Shown: piece after piece, positions 42,456-55,524 of the stretch
How positions within the stretch are numbered: position 1 is the stretch's first letter
How the letters are laid out: each line of letters starts with the position of its first letter
From: Monomorium pharaonis
Lineage: Eukaryota > Arthropoda > Insecta > Hymenoptera > Formicidae
Direction: 5' to 3'
DNA length: 64,000 nucleotides
Assembly (NCBI RefSeq): GCF_013373865.1
Contig: NC_050476.1
Coordinates: 9,846,001-9,910,000 of the forward strand
Translations under genes and position numbers: made by a program
Notes under the pieces: generated by a model
Seen by the model: the letters and a program-made list of their open reading frames with translations, nothing else
Databases searched by the model: none
Told to the model about the DNA's origin: nothing

Positions 42456-44490
42456 TTTACATTTTTTATTGATGAACATATTTCCAAATTAATATGTCGA
42501 TCATATTTTATAATTAAATATGGAGAATATGGCACCACCCATCGATTATCTACTTCCTTCCCTCTTACGAAATATTTTTTTCCTAAATTTCTACGTTGAT
42601 ACAATGGATATCTATTTATATTCGCTGTTATTTCTTCACAAAAACTTTCTAGAAAACCTTTAGAACATTTTCCATCGTCCCCCGTGTATGGATATTTTAT
42701 GTTTTGATCTCTACAAGGTCCATGAATCATATGTTTCAATACTTATGCATTCAATTCTGAATATCTTTTCTCGTCTGGTATTTCTGCCCATACCATTTTA
42801 TCAATTACTTTTTGTTCTCTCGGTTTATCCTCTTCACTTAATATTGCAAGTAAATGCATATGTGATATCTCTTTTTTGAAATTCAATTATACCTGCATAA
42901 GCTATTATTTTTCCATAAATTTTATGGTCAAATAGTTCTTTTAAAATCTCTTTTGTATCTAAATTAAATGTTTTGGCTACTACATCTGGTCTAAATTCTA
43001 TTAAACATTCATTCAGATTATTCTTAATATTTTGACTTTTTGGATTACATGTTATTGTTAAAAAAATGTCTGGTTTACCATACTTTCTTACCATAGACAT
43101 AGCATCTTGATACCTTTCTTGCATATTTCTTGAACTCTCCATAAATGAAGATGGTAATATTACAGGTATACCTATCATTATTCCTTTATTTTGTGCCTTA
43201 TTTTCTAAGTGACCCATTAATCCGGAATAAATTTCAACTCTTAATTTTGGTTGATTTAATTTAATATAATTCAGTCTATTTGCTTCTATTTTCATACAGG
43301 CATCGAGTATAAATTGACATCTCAATTTTCCAGCCTTTTGAAATTGACTAAATTATTTTCGTGGAGCTAACAGGTGTGCATAATATTCTATTTGACTTAT
43401 TCTATATCCTGAATGTTTAGGATTACATGTTTTTAGGTCTCTATGCCATCCTTCATTCCCTTCTGGATATAATAATGGATAATTCATTGGATCACATCTT
43501 TTGTCTAATATTGATATTTGTTGTACCTCATTTGAATTATATATCCGAATATCTTTTAAATGGAGGCTCTCCATTTTTATTTTGAAAAACTACTGCTATT
43601 TCATTTGCTTGTGGCACATTGTATCTTCTTTGATCTTGTTTTGGATCTTTTCTAAAAGACAACATTATATTTACCGTTTTTTTTCTTTTCGGATTTAGAT
43701 CTTGTTCCACCTGACGCATCATCTTGAATGTTCTAATTTATTTCTTTGTTCCATTAAACAGGACACAAATCCTTCATTAATTCTAATTACATTTTTTATT
43801 TGTTTTTATATTCATTCTGTGTTTTACTGCTTCTTCTACATCTAAAAAATAAAGCTGTGCATATCGCGGTATTTTTCCCTGCTCTGGGCGCATTGCTGTG
43901 GATGTCAAATGATAATATTGCCCATGAATCAAACAATACGATGCATGGTTCACTACATCCATTGGATTTTTATTTCCTGGTGCTCTCATTGAAGCCATTG
44001 CTAATGCACTGTTCTATGATCGTATATTTTCTATAAAATTTTTAGATGTTTTATTTTTTTCAATGTATAACTCTTAAAAATTCTGGACAATTTATTGGCT
44101 TAATTTGTACCTTTTCCTTTTGGTAACAATAAGTAAATTTTCCATCTTTGGGTTTTTCTTTCGCAAAGTTTAAAGATTTACATAATTGACGTTCTATATT
44201 TATTCGTTCTAATGTATATACTGACACATTAATTTCTTCGTCCTTTGCAATCAGTGTTTTAAGATAATTCCTTTCTTTTTCTTTTCTTCTGTTTTCTGCT
44301 ATTCTTAATACATCTTTCTTTCGTCTATAATTTTTTGCTTCCTCAGTTTCTTTTGCTCTATTTTTAAAATTTCTCTACATTTGCCTCAAGTCTTTCTATC
44401 CTTTCCTCGAAATTTTCATTTTTTCTCTCTTGAGCTTTTCTTTCTGCATCTTTTATTTTTTTTAATTTCCCTTTTGTCCTCATTTAGATT
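40097..44490 (-). pseudogene. Helitron RepHel protein, degenerate
   Basis: Rolling-circle replication initiator fused to a Pif1-type helicase, read on the minus strand. In order: a charged N-terminal coil (near 44480-44350); INCPEFLR and MASMRAPGNKNPMDVVNHAS (44080-43940); IPRYAQLYFLDVEEA; RRYNVPQANEIAVVF; DPMNYPLLYPEGNEGW; SSFMESSRNMQERYQDAM and GKPDIFLTITCNP (43100); YAGIIEFQKRDI running into the HUH site, where a frameshift breaks H-x-H (about 42860); HMIHGPCR; NVKYI-(YI)n-HKGFD; then the helicase: DGFARSGKTY (Walker A, degenerate), IIWDEVS (Walker B), FSGDFKQNLPVV, MPVHGLKIKNN, and TINKTQGQTL...HGQLYVAFSRA (motif VI). Full family order is present over 4.4 kb, with many frameshifts. Termini were not identified. 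Confidence 0.85.
42402..42442. repeat. (TA)n microsatellite inside the Helitron Rep region
   Basis: A pure TA tract (with TATG units after it) lies in frame between KNVKYI and HKGFDC. It encodes alternating Tyr-Ile at the place where Helitron Rep proteins carry the K-Y-x3-Y tyrosine motif. Confidence 0.85.
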
Positions 44491-45743
44491 TCTTTTTGAA
44501 TTATAATTTTTTTTAAAGGGTTTTTTAAATCATTCGTTGTTTTATTTCTTCTATACTCTCGTTCTTACTCCCATCTCGTTTTTGTTTTTTAAATTGCCTG
44601 TCTTTTATTTCTCTATCGTTATTACTTATTGCACACATACTGGAATGTGCTTTTCTCTGTGCATCATTATCATTATCTATAATTCCTTCCTCTTCAGTTT
44701 TCCCAGTAATATTTTTATTCTTTTTTCTACGTTATTATAATTCTTTCCTTTGTTTAAAAAAATTTTTTACTGTGTATTTCCTTCGGCTCCATATTCTTGT
44801 CCTTCTATTCCTTCGTTGTTCATCTCCTTATCATTATTCTTATTTATTGTAATATCATTTTCTTCTTTGTTTTTCTTCACTTCTAAACTCTCTTTTTCAC
44901 ATCTTTCACATACCTGCTTGCACTTTTTACTCTTTATTCAAATTTCCCTCTTTTTGTAGCATTTTTTATACTAAATAGTTTCACCCTTTTTTTTAACCTT
45001 TGCTTTGGTTTTATCAACGTAATCTTAAAGAAACTAATCTTAACTTTATCAATTTAAACTATTCTTAAATTTAACTTTTCTTTAAACTGTTCCTTAAATA
45101 TTAGCCTTTTCCAAAAACCTATAATAATATGCGTTTTATTTTTCTTCTAATCTTTTTTTCTTTTTCCTTTATTTTTTTACTAAGTAAATACTTAAATACT
45201 ATTTAATATTCAAATTAATCTTAACTTTTTTAAAACAAACTATTCTTAAATTTAACTCTTTTTTAAAGTGTTCCTTAAATATTATCCTTTGTTCAAAAAC
45301 TTTTAATTATATGCGAAATTTTATTATTCCAAATTATTTTTTTTTTTTTAATGAGAAAATACTTAAATACTATTTAATAATTTCAAACTATTTCTATCTT
45401 GCGTAAAATTACAAACATAATTACTTTTTGGAACTATATTTAATAATTACCGTCTAAATATTACTTATCTTTGTTTTAAACAGAATTTTTATTTTCTTTT
45501 TATTTTATAAATCCAGTTCTTTTCCGTATTACTTTTTGCATATATCAAAAACATCTCTCTCTTATTCTTCGTTACAGGTAAACATTCTTCATCTTCTTTT
45601 AACATTTTAATAATTAATTTCTTTTAAATAATTACTTAAAACACAGATATTTCTATTTTCTCTACGCCTCTAAATTCCTTATTTATAGGACATCTTTTTA
45701 TTATTTTAGAAATAAGGTTTTTGTTTTTCCTTCCAAAAATTAT
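44491..45743. other. T-rich, AT-rich spacer
   Basis: Low-complexity sequence with AACTWTTCTTAAATTTAACTYTTTTTTAAA-like near-duplicates around 45050 and 45240. No gene recognised. The Helitron 5' end may lie here but I cannot place it. Confidence 0.5.
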
Positions 45744-47381
45744 AACACCGTGAAAAATCATCACATTTTTATTTTCCAAAAAGAATTTTAAAACTTGAAC
45801 TCTCTATTTTCAAATGAATTTTGGCCATTTCTATTATCTTTTTTTTTATTAAACAGCACAATAATGAAGCTTGACCCATTAAAATAAAATTTTTTATGTA
45901 ATTTTGCTACATTGCACCTGCTGTGGAAAAAAATCGCGAAGACTTTCTGCTACTTGCATCTTACAGCAGGATCTTTTCCCTTAATTTTGAGTGGTTGTTT
46001 ATTGCTGTGCAATTTTTCTGACCGAGTTATCGATGTTTGAATAAAACGTGGTCACTTTGACTTTGTTCACTTATCACTCGTGAAAAATTATCGCATTTTT
46101 ATTTTGCAAAAAACATTTTCAAACTTGAACTATCTACTTTCAGGTGAATTTTGTCGATTTCAATTACTTTTTTTAACAAAACGGCACAATGATTAAGCTT
46201 GATTCGTTAAAATAAAAATTTTTATGCAACTTTGCAGCATTACACCTACTGTAGAAAAAATCGCGAAGACTTTTTGTTATTTGCATTTTACAGCGGGATC
46301 TTTTTTCGTTATTTTAGTAGATGTTCACCTCTGCGCGATTTACCGAATTATTGAGATTTTTAGAAAAAAATGGTCATTTTGATTTTTATCACTTATTACT
46401 CGTGAATAGATCAACGTACAGCGCACCGCAAAAAAACAATGGATAGCTTAAAGTTTGCTCTTTTGAATACTACTATTATTTTTTTTTGCAGATTTACCTG
46501 TAGAAAAAATCGCGAAGACTTTTTGTTATTTGTATTTTACAGTGGGATCTTTTTTTGTTATTTTAGTAGATGTTCACCTCTGCGCGTTTTCCCGATTTAT
46601 TGAGATTTTTATCACTTATTACACCTGAATAGATCAACGTTCAGCCCATCACGAAAAAACAATGGATAGCTCAAAGTTTGCTCTTTCGAATACTACTATT
46701 ACTTTTTTGCAGATTTACTTTTTCTAACTACAAATCGCGTTCAAAGATTCCGTAAGAAATCGCATATTTTATGGTTTTCATTTATTCATATTGTCGTAAA
46801 GAAAGATCCAATCACATCAATAAAACAAAGTTTTAAAGTACGATTACTCGCCAGTAATAAACACTAACGTTCTTTGATCAATTACTGCTTGTAAACGTTC
46901 TCATATGTTTATGCACCTCTCAATAATATCCAGTGGAATTTTGTGCCTAAATTGTTAAGCGTTTTTCCCAACTTATCAATTAACATTCGTAAGTGCAAAT
47001 TTTCAGTTTTCCATAGTTTTTTTTTGCGGAACGCTGTACGTAATCTATTTACGATTAATAAGCGATGAAACTTGAAATGACCATTTTTTCTTAAAATCCT
47101 AATAACCCGGTTAAAAGAAAAAATAAACAACCACTGAAAATAAAGGGAAAAGATCCCGCTGTAAGTTGCGAGTACAAAAAAATCTTCAGGATTTTTTCTA
47201 AAGGAAATGTAATACATCAAAGATGCATAAAAATTTTTATTTTGACGGGTCAAGATTTATCATTTTGCCGTTTTGTAAAAAAAAGATAATTAAAATAGCC
47301 AAAATTCATTTAAAAGTAGAAAGATCCAGCTTCAAAATGCTTTTTGGAAAATAAAAATGCGATATTTTTTCGCGGTGTTAT
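45744..47381. mobile_element. Foldback element with internal ~330-bp repeats
   Basis: Left end AACACCGTGAAAAATCAT is mirrored by CGCGGTGTT at 47371-47379, and about 280 bp of each arm pairs (AAACTTGAACTCTCTATTTTC, AAAATTTTTTATG, GCGGGATCTTTT). The left arm is tandemly repeated: units begin at about 45749 and 46080, with a further partial unit at 46495-46690 (AAAAATCGCGAAGACTTTTT). No coding potential. Confidence 0.7.
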
Positions 47382-48264
47382 TATTCCTTATTAAAATTAT
47401 CCATTGTAACAATTTTATCAGCCTTCTGTTTAAAAAATTTGACAATTTTTTTGAAATTGTATTCTAATTTTTCAATTTTTTTTTATAAATAGAAAGATAT
47501 TCATTACTTTAAATTTTTTTACCAAATAATGAATTATTTTATTCCATTTTTTTTTATCTTTTTCATAGAACTTTTCCCTTTTTTTTGTTAAATAATAATC
47601 TAATTTAATTGTTTTGCAAATTGTGGAGAAATTTCTTCCGTATGTATTTTTTTTAAATTGGTTTTTCTAAAAAATATCTAATCAAAATTAAGGGAGGTTT
47701 ATTTTTTTATTTAAAAAAAAAGGTTTTTAAAGTTATAATTGCGTAAAATAATTTCATAATTAATAAATATATTTTTTGTTTATTTTTAAATAGATTTTTT
47801 GGACTTTAACTTAAACGTAAGCACCTATTTTTTTTAAATTATAAAGTTTTATATAATGAATCACTATTTTTTCTTTTTTGATAGTCTTTAATTGCATTTC
47901 AAGTATTAATCTTTAATTCTTTAGAATGTTTGCATCTTATTTTTTGATTACCTAAATTTTTTAAATTTTTGTAACTGGCTTTTTTATTTAAAGTTACTAA
48001 TAAAGTTCGGTATCCAACTTTGTTTAAAATTTTGACTTTTTCATTATTTTTTAATTTGTTAATTTAAATAGATAGTTTAGCATTCCCATATATCTTTTTT
48101 AGAATCTTGGAATTAATTTTTTTCTTCTAATTTTATACTGAATCAAAGAAAATTTCCCCAAATTGTATTTAACATTTTAACTTTAAATATATTTTAACTA
48201 TTTTGCAAAATATTTTGAAATTTCTTTAAATTAAAAAATTTTTTAATTGAATTTTTTTTAAAGA
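47382..48264. other. AT-rich spacer
   Basis: Very AT-rich, with no recognisable gene, RNA or repeat boundary. Confidence 0.6.
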
Positions 48265-48646
48265 GATAAAAAATACTTAAAATGACAAATCTGGCAAATA
48301 TCCTTTATTAATTTAATTCAGAGAAAGGCGCAACGTTTCGGCCAGACAATTTCTGGCCCTTATCTATACGTTAAAAATGAAAAAACAACTATAAGTACGT
48401 TTCGGAACAATAAATCCACTAATAAAAGAGAATCAGATAATAAATACCTTAAATATTTTAAGTTATCGACAATAAAATTATCTACATTTTGATTTGCACA
48501 AAACGGTTGAATATAGCAAGGAACGTGTTGGAAAGCACGTCTGTACGGCACAACTTTTGTTTGTGGAATGAAGAGATCACCGAAAGATGTTAGTCAGATT
48601 TAAAAACATGCTGTGAGTTCGTTCAAAAATGATTAGTCATAGGTAG

Positions 48647-50998
48647 CTATACAACACTTATAATTCTGTCATATAACGGATTGAGATACTCCGTGTCTTT
48701 TTGTAAATTAATGCTATTATTAAACTTTTTTATATAAAACATTTCAGCGATCTCTCTTTTTCTTTTAAGTTTCTCTCGATGTAAAATTTTAGGTTTCGAC
48801 CAATCAAAGTCGTGGTGTAAAGATAATCTATGATCCGTGACCACGGTATGGTGCGTAGACGAACTTTTTTTATTATGTTGGTGTTCTTTAATTCTAGTTT
48901 TTAAGTGCCGTTTGGTCTGGCCAATGTATGCAGAATCGCACTCATTACAGTTGAATTTATACACGATTTCCGTAGAGTTCATATCGTCAATTTTGTCTTT
49001 ACCTCTTTTTATTATTCTATCTAATTTTTTAGGAACCGTGTATCGTACATCCAGGATTGCTCAATATACCTCTTATCTCATTATTTACATGTTTTACGTA
49101 CGGTAAAACGATCGTTTTCGTATTGTCTGTTTTATAGTTAGTTGGAATGTTGACGTTGTTATTTATAACGTCCCGATCTTTTGATAATTTATTTAATCGT
49201 CTTTTAATATATTGATTAATGACTTTTATTGGAAAATAATTATTTAACAATAATTCTTAGACTATTTGAATATTGTGTTTGTGAAAACGTTCACTGGACA
49301 ATAAAATCGCCTGGTCAACTAAGTTGGTGATTGTATTTATTTTGTATGCATTAGGGTGAGATGAGAAATAGTTAATATATCGGCCTGAAAACGTAGGTTT
49401 TCTAAACCAATTAGTTAGTAATTTATTGCCCTCTTTAATTATCTGGACATTGAGAAAGCTCAAGGAATTGTTTGTTTTAATTTTGTACGTGAATTTTAAT
49501 CTTGGGTGATAGCCATTGAACGTGTCAACGATATGATTTAACTCAGTCTCCGGAATTATTGTGAAAATGTCATCCACATATCGGTAAAACACTCTCGGTA
49601 TAAAGCGTAGCTTATCAATGCACTGTGTCTCTAAGTCTTCCATCACTATATCGGCTAATATCGGTGAAAGGGGGGAGGCTATCGGGCTGCCAAAAACTTG
49701 CTCGTAAAATTTTCCATTAAATGAGAAACACGTGGAACTCAAAACAGTATCGATTGCGTACAAAAATTGGGGCAGGCTTAAATCAGTGGCTCTAGATATC
49801 CTACTCCATCTCTTTTCTATGCCCGATAGAACAAGTTCTTTGGGAACGTTAGTGAATAACGCAGTTACATCCAATGACACGAGTCTCTCATGAGGTTCAA
49901 CGGCTATGTCCCTTATAACTTTGGCAAACGACCAACTATCTCTAACGCGTGATATGGTTCATCTAAGTTATCTAAGTTATCTTTCAGTATGTCGTGTAAG
50001 TATCTTGCAATATTATACAACGGGCTGCCCATTGACGGTACGATAACGCGTAGAGGGAAACCGGGTTTGTGGATCTTCGGTAACCCGTAGCATCTCGGTA
50101 AATTGCCGTTGGTACAGTTCAAAAATTTATATGTGTGGTCATCGATGATGCCATTTTTTGCCATGATTTGATAAGGTTGTGGGCTTTAGTATTGATATTG
50201 TTGATTGGATCTTTTTTCAACTGTTTATATGTATCATGGTCATTAAGTATCTCAACCATTTGGTTTTTGTAGTGATTTGTGTCCATAATAACCGTAACGT
50301 GTCCTTTATCAGCTTTAGTAATGAAAACATTGTCGTTCTGTTTAAAAAATTTTTTGCATTTATTAAATTGTTTAAGAATAAATTTGTCCAAATAGTTGAG
50401 ATGTGTACTGGTGTATAAAAATCTGTTGAGAGAATTGACCATGAGTGATCGTACATTATCTATCGATTTTTCAGGCAACTTGTAACACGACGTTTCAAAA
50501 TTCTTAACTATATTGAGAGCAACATCCAATCTGTCATTCTTCTCACCTTGATTGATCGGTAACCCAAACTTATCTCCCAAGCTCAACATTTTCATAACTC
50601 CATCAGGAATCTTTTTATTACTAATATTCACTACCCATTTAGTTGTGTCATTATTAAAACAAATCATACTTTTTGTTTTGATGTTCGTATAAAATGTTGA
50701 ACTTGTTTACAAGCTTCGTTTTAATTTTTGCGTTGAAACTATTGAATTTATTTGTGTAAGAATTAAAAAATTTTTTCAGTAAATCAATTGGTAATTCACT
50801 GTTGACGTAATTTTCTAATTTTCTGATTTCCGTTTTTAAATACTCAAGTTGACAATGAGCATCCCTAATCTCTAAATTAAGTAATATTTTCTGATAACAT
50901 TTCTTTATGTTTTTGAGTTTGTTGTTTACTCTACCATTATGTAAATTGACAATCGTTGATTCAAAATATGTGACGGAATAATATCGGAACGTCTGCAC
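48647..50998 (-). pseudogene. Penelope-like protein: RT plus GIY-YIG, frameshifted
   Basis: Reverse transcriptase-endonuclease of a Penelope-like element. From the Met at 50998: an N-terminal Lys/Asn-rich region (about 114 residues), frameshift near 50660, then KWVVNISNKKIP, SLGDKFGLPI and ADKGHVTVIMD. Next are NGNLPRCYGLPKIHK, a frameshift near 49940, SLDVTALFTNVP, SPIASPLSPILADIVM and FYRYVDDIFTIIP with the catalytic Asp pair intact. An in-frame TAA (49257-49259) precedes NNYFPIKVINQYIKRRL. After a last frameshift comes STEIVYKFNCNECDSAYIGQ, the GIY-YIG domain, ending at 48647 after EYLNPLYDRI. About four frame changes and one stop separate it from an active gene. Confidence 0.85.
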
Positions 50999-51012
50999 CT
51001 GAGGAGGAACTT

Positions 51013-51170
51013 CCCACCAAACACCAAGTTACATGTAACGTTCCTGTTAGTTGTAATTTCCCACTCAACAATGTAATTGTAATATAACACACATGTTATA
51101 TTACAATTACATTGTTGAGTGGGAAATTACAACTAACAAGCATGTTACATGTAACTTTGTGTTTGCTGGG
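51013..51170. mobile_element. 158-bp palindromic MITE (CCCACCAAACACC ends)
   Basis: Ends CCCACCAAACACCAAGTTAC and GTAACTTTGTGTTTGCTGGG, body of GTTACATGTAAC and AATTTCCCACTCAACAAT words, flanked by TT on both sides (51011-51012, 51171-51172). Inserted in the 5' leader of Penelope element 2. Same family as 31220-31378. Confidence 0.85.
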
Positions 51171-51347
51171 TTTAGTTGTTGAGATGCGGAGAACATCTTA
51201 TATTTACTTTTGATCCAGGTCTTAAGTACCTTTGTGTATGTTTCTCCAAAAGTTCTAGAAAGCGTCTTGAAAAAAACGTTGCGCCTTTCTCTGAATTAAA
51301 TTAATAAAGGATATTTGCCAGATTTGTCATTTTAAGTATTTTTTATC

Positions 51348-53990
51348 ACTATTCTTCAAACACTGGCACTTGAACAAATTACTATTGGAGTTTTTTAAAA
51401 GAAATAACTTTTATATAATAATTATTGAATGAGTCTTTTTTTCGTTTATTTTTAAAATATTTAAGTAATTAAAGGGGCTTACATTTCAGTTTTATTCTAA
51501 AATATTTATTTAAAAATATAAAGTATTATATTAAATAGATATGGTATTAATTTTACTTTACTTTTTTGATTCATTTTTTTTTTAATGGATGTTGCCTATT
51601 TAAAAATTATGCATTTTATTCTTTGTTTTTACCTTTTACTTTCTCGATAGAAATTTTTTTTTCTTTTTATTCCTAATAAGAAATTATCTTGCAGATCACA
51701 ATTTTAATTTTTTGCATAATTTTGTATTCCTTAAACAAAGTTAATGTTTCAGACATCTCTAACCTATGTTAAATTAAAGGTAAGTATTTTATTTTATTTT
51801 TTAAATCTCTCTCCTTTACGTATAAATTCTCAATAGATTAATCTTTTTCAAGACCAACCTTACCTTTTAAATTCGATTTGTGTTTTATTTCCGATCATGG
51901 ATTTATCAGGTTCATATTCTTTTAAAAACTTTAATATAAGTATACATGCCTTTCTCAAATTTTAAACATCCTTTTTTTGATGTTGAAATAAAACTTCAAA
52001 CTTCAAATTTTACTAATAATTATACTGCCTACGTTTGCCTTCGATATTTTAATAATATAATTCTTCTACGATCTTTAACGTTAAATCCTCATTCATAGCC
52101 AAATTACTATTATGCATGTGAAACCAGCTGTTTAATTTTTCCAATTGAAATAAAATGACTGTCTTTTAATACGTTTATAGACAAATTCACTCACAAACAC
52201 TCAAACTATTGCACTGACACACATATACAAACTCTCTCAACACACTAACACATATATACACTTACACAATTACACTATTAATTTTTTCACAATTTATCAT
52301 TTTCAAATACAATCGCATCTCATATTAATCCGGTTATCATACCTGAAATATCCATAGTCTCACGAACACACACAATCTCTGTCTCTCCACTTATTTCTCT
52401 CCTTAAATTTGTTATTTTTTATAATCGGCTTTTTTTAAATTTAAAGTTGTAAACAATCAAGTATTTCTGTTAAATTTTAGTACCCTAAAATTTTTTTTTT
52501 TCGTAAAAATATAATTTCTTACTGTTTTCGGTTTTAATTTTTTTTATAAATCTGCTAGCAAATTTCCAAAATCCATGCTTTAATTCTCACAAACTACAAC
52601 TGACCTAAAAAAAAACAAAAAAAAACTTTCTGTTTTTCCTATATTATAATAAACACAACACCCACCTTCAGTCTCACTCACACAAACATACTTTGTCTCC
52701 TTTTTTATTTCTTATTAAAAAAAATATTTTACTTGATAAAGGAATTTTATTACAAATTATATCAATATATACAACCAAATTTTCTTCTGTGATATGTTTT
52801 CCCCAAAAATAAAAATTAATTTGATAAATTTGTTTTTTAACAATATTAAAATAAAAGCTAAGAAAATTAAATTTTATAAAAAAGAATTATATCCATCACT
52901 AAGATCCGATGTAGACCGTTAGGCGATTTACAACTCATTGATATGTTTGTGTTTTAAATTGTTTTCAGTTTTAATCTCATTTTGTTTTTCTTCCACGTTT
53001 TCTTCCAGGATACTATTTTCCTTGCTTTTTTTTGTTAAAGACGTCTTCCAAAATCTTCTCCAATTCTTTTTCAATTTCTTTATTTGTACGTCCACTAAAA
53101 TTTTATTCCATCCATCTTCAAAAGCTTAAATTTTAAATTTTTGAATTAATCAATTTCTCAAATGTTTATAAATAGATTTTTTTTTAAATAAATTAAATCT
53201 AAATAATCAATAATATAATTGATTTTTTAAACAAATTTAATTATTAGTTAATTTTTTGAAGATACTTTTTTCGAATCCTCAATTTCTCTTTGTCTTTTTG
53301 CACTATTTAATTTCTTTTTTGAATTTTCCTTTGAATTATTTTCTAAAATTAATTTTTTAAGGTTAATATTTTTTTCTTTTTTTCATAAAAATTTGTGCTT
53401 TTTAAAAGAATGCCATTTAGTATTTAATTTTTTTCTCCCTATAATGGAATTTACTTCATTAAAATCCTTATTTTTTTTATATTATTTATTTGGGCGTCGC
53501 ATAATTAATTATTGAACGTTTTTTACAATCGTATTCCATCTTTTTATTAACTTAAAAAAAACATTCTATATTATACTATTCCTTCAGGGGTTATTTAATT
53601 TATTTTTGCCCATTTTAAATTCTTAATTTTCTTTAAACCATAAAAATTTATTTTTTAAAAAGTATTTTTTTTTAAAGTCACCTAATATTAATTATATGTC
53701 CCGAATTTTTTAAAATATTTTACTAATATTGTAATGTTTTTAAAATAAATTATTTATATCTTAAATTCCAAAAAAGGTTAAAATAAATAATAAACAAATA
53801 TTTTTTTATTTTTTTTGCCAAAGTTAAAATTTTTTACATTACTTTTAATTATTTTTTTATAAAATATAAATTAGCTTTTTTTTTACTTGTTCTTGAAAAA
53901 ATACATGGCTTTTTTAAACTATACTATTCTTTCTTTTGTTCTTTTAATCAGCCTAATTAAAACTAATTTATAAAACTATAAAAACCAAAG
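51348..53990. other. AT-rich, T-rich low-complexity DNA
   Basis: No gene recognised over 2.6 kb. Degenerate CA-rich runs (ACACTCAAAC, ACACATATATACAC) occur at 52180-52270 and 52370-52400. Confidence 0.6.
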
Positions 53991-54640
53991 GGCATAGCGG
54001 AGTAAGCAGGTGAAATTTGCCCCCGTACTAATCGAGCTCAAATTGATATCATTAGTTGGCACCCTTGAGATGTAAAACTTCTCCAAATATTAGCTACAAA
54101 ATTGCATTTTTTTGGGGAGTTATGGAGGGGGAAAAAAATAAAGAAAGTGGTTTTTTTCGAAAATGGTTGGACCGATTTTAATGAAAAAAATATATGTTGT
54201 AAACATTGTTTAGACAAGTTTAAGAAAATTTTAAGTAATTTTTGTGGTTAAAAAAAACCCGATAAAAAAATTTTTGAATTTTTTATGAATTTTTTTGGGG
54301 GTGATAGTTCTGAGATACCACTTTTATATTTTCACAAAAACATCTCTAGATTTTTTTCTTTAACACATATTTTTTTCAAATCAATCGGAGTGGTGGAACA
54401 TGGTTAAAAATAATAATTCACACCGCGCCGCCGTGCCGCGCCGCGCCGCTGGGCGACCGGGCCGCGGCGCACGGCGATTGTTGTCATGTTGAACTTACAT
54501 ACTAGTTGCAGTGTTGCAATGTTTAATTGCCAAGAAAAATTATGATATAATATAAAATATAATAATGCATATAATTTTTCCAGGACGTCTGTAATTAGCC
54601 TATAAAACTTATCGTTTCAGCAGTTTATCACGAGAAGATT
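53991..54640. other. Transposon-like non-coding segment with a GC-rich tract
   Basis: Contains GGTTGGACCGATTTTAATGA (54165-54184), a phrase also seen near 28497, and a 60-bp GC-rich run of CCGCGCCG units at 54421-54476 in otherwise AT-rich DNA. No ends or coding sequence found. Confidence 0.4.
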
Positions 54641-54654
54641 GCAGTACGTTTTTA

Positions 54655-54782
54655 AATTCCATATGTTCGGGGTGCTTTTTTAATGTGAGTCCCTTTGCCT
54701 CTCATATTATTTATCATCGGTGTGTTTTTTTAATGTGAGTTCCTTCGCCTCTCACATTATCTATTATCGGGGTGCTTTTTTC
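54655..54782 (+). repeat. ~58-bp tandem repeat (GGGGTGCTTTTTTAATGTGAG)
   Basis: Two full units and a partial third share GGTGTGTTTTTTTAATGTGA, TTCCTTYGCCTCTCA and ATTATCTATTATCGG. The sequence 54790-55516 after it is AT-rich with nothing recognised. Confidence 0.75.
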
Positions 54783-55524
54783 CTTTTTTCCCATCTTCAT
54801 TAACTTTCGGTTTAGCTGTAATTTCTAAAGACATTTTTGGATTATCTTTGGAATCAATATTTAATTTGAATTTTTTAAATATATTAGTAATTTTTTTTAA
54901 AGATTAAATTTTTTAAAATCCGTAAAAAACCTATATATTCCTTGTTTTAAATTTTATTCTACCTTTTTAATTAATTTCTGTTTGTAAACTTTAACAATTA
55001 TTTTTAATATTAAATGAAGGATTAAATAATATAGGCCTTTTTTTCTTTTTTTTAAATTCTTCATTATTTATTTTTCTTTTTTTAAAATATTTACTTTTAA
55101 ATTTTACATCTTTAAAGTCAAATATCTCGGTCGTTTTTCTTTTTTTTCGTCATTAATATTTCTTTCTTTTATAATCAGAAAAAAGCATTTCAACAAATTA
55201 ATTACTTTAATCCTTTTTATTTTGAAAATAAATTAAAATATATACTTTGGCGAAATTAAAAATTCATTAATTTTTAAGAATACCTTTAATTACATCCTCA
55301 TTTTTGACATGGATAAAGTTTAGCTTATGCTCCATAATGTGAAGTTTCCCGTAAAATCAATTTTCGTATAAATTGAGATGCACAATCTGTTTGAAGCTTT
55401 ATCAAATAAACATGCAAAATATGAAACTATCAACATTAAAAATGATCGATTTATTTTTTTTATTTTAGGATTTAACTAAACAAGGTTTAACTTGAAGTAT
55501 TGTTTTTTCTTGAATGGCTTATAT

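Larger units (their letters stand above)
48265..51347 (-). mobile_element. Penelope-like element 2 with 74-bp inverted termini
   Basis: Identical 74-bp sequences in opposite orientation (48265-48338 and 51274-51347), containing AATGACAAATCTGGCAAATA and GAGAAAGGCGCAACGTTT, bound a nearly full-length Penelope-like ORF set (48647-50998). Penelope elements are known to have terminal repeats in direct or inverted arrangement. A MITE is inserted in the 5' leader (51013-51170). Confidence 0.85.
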
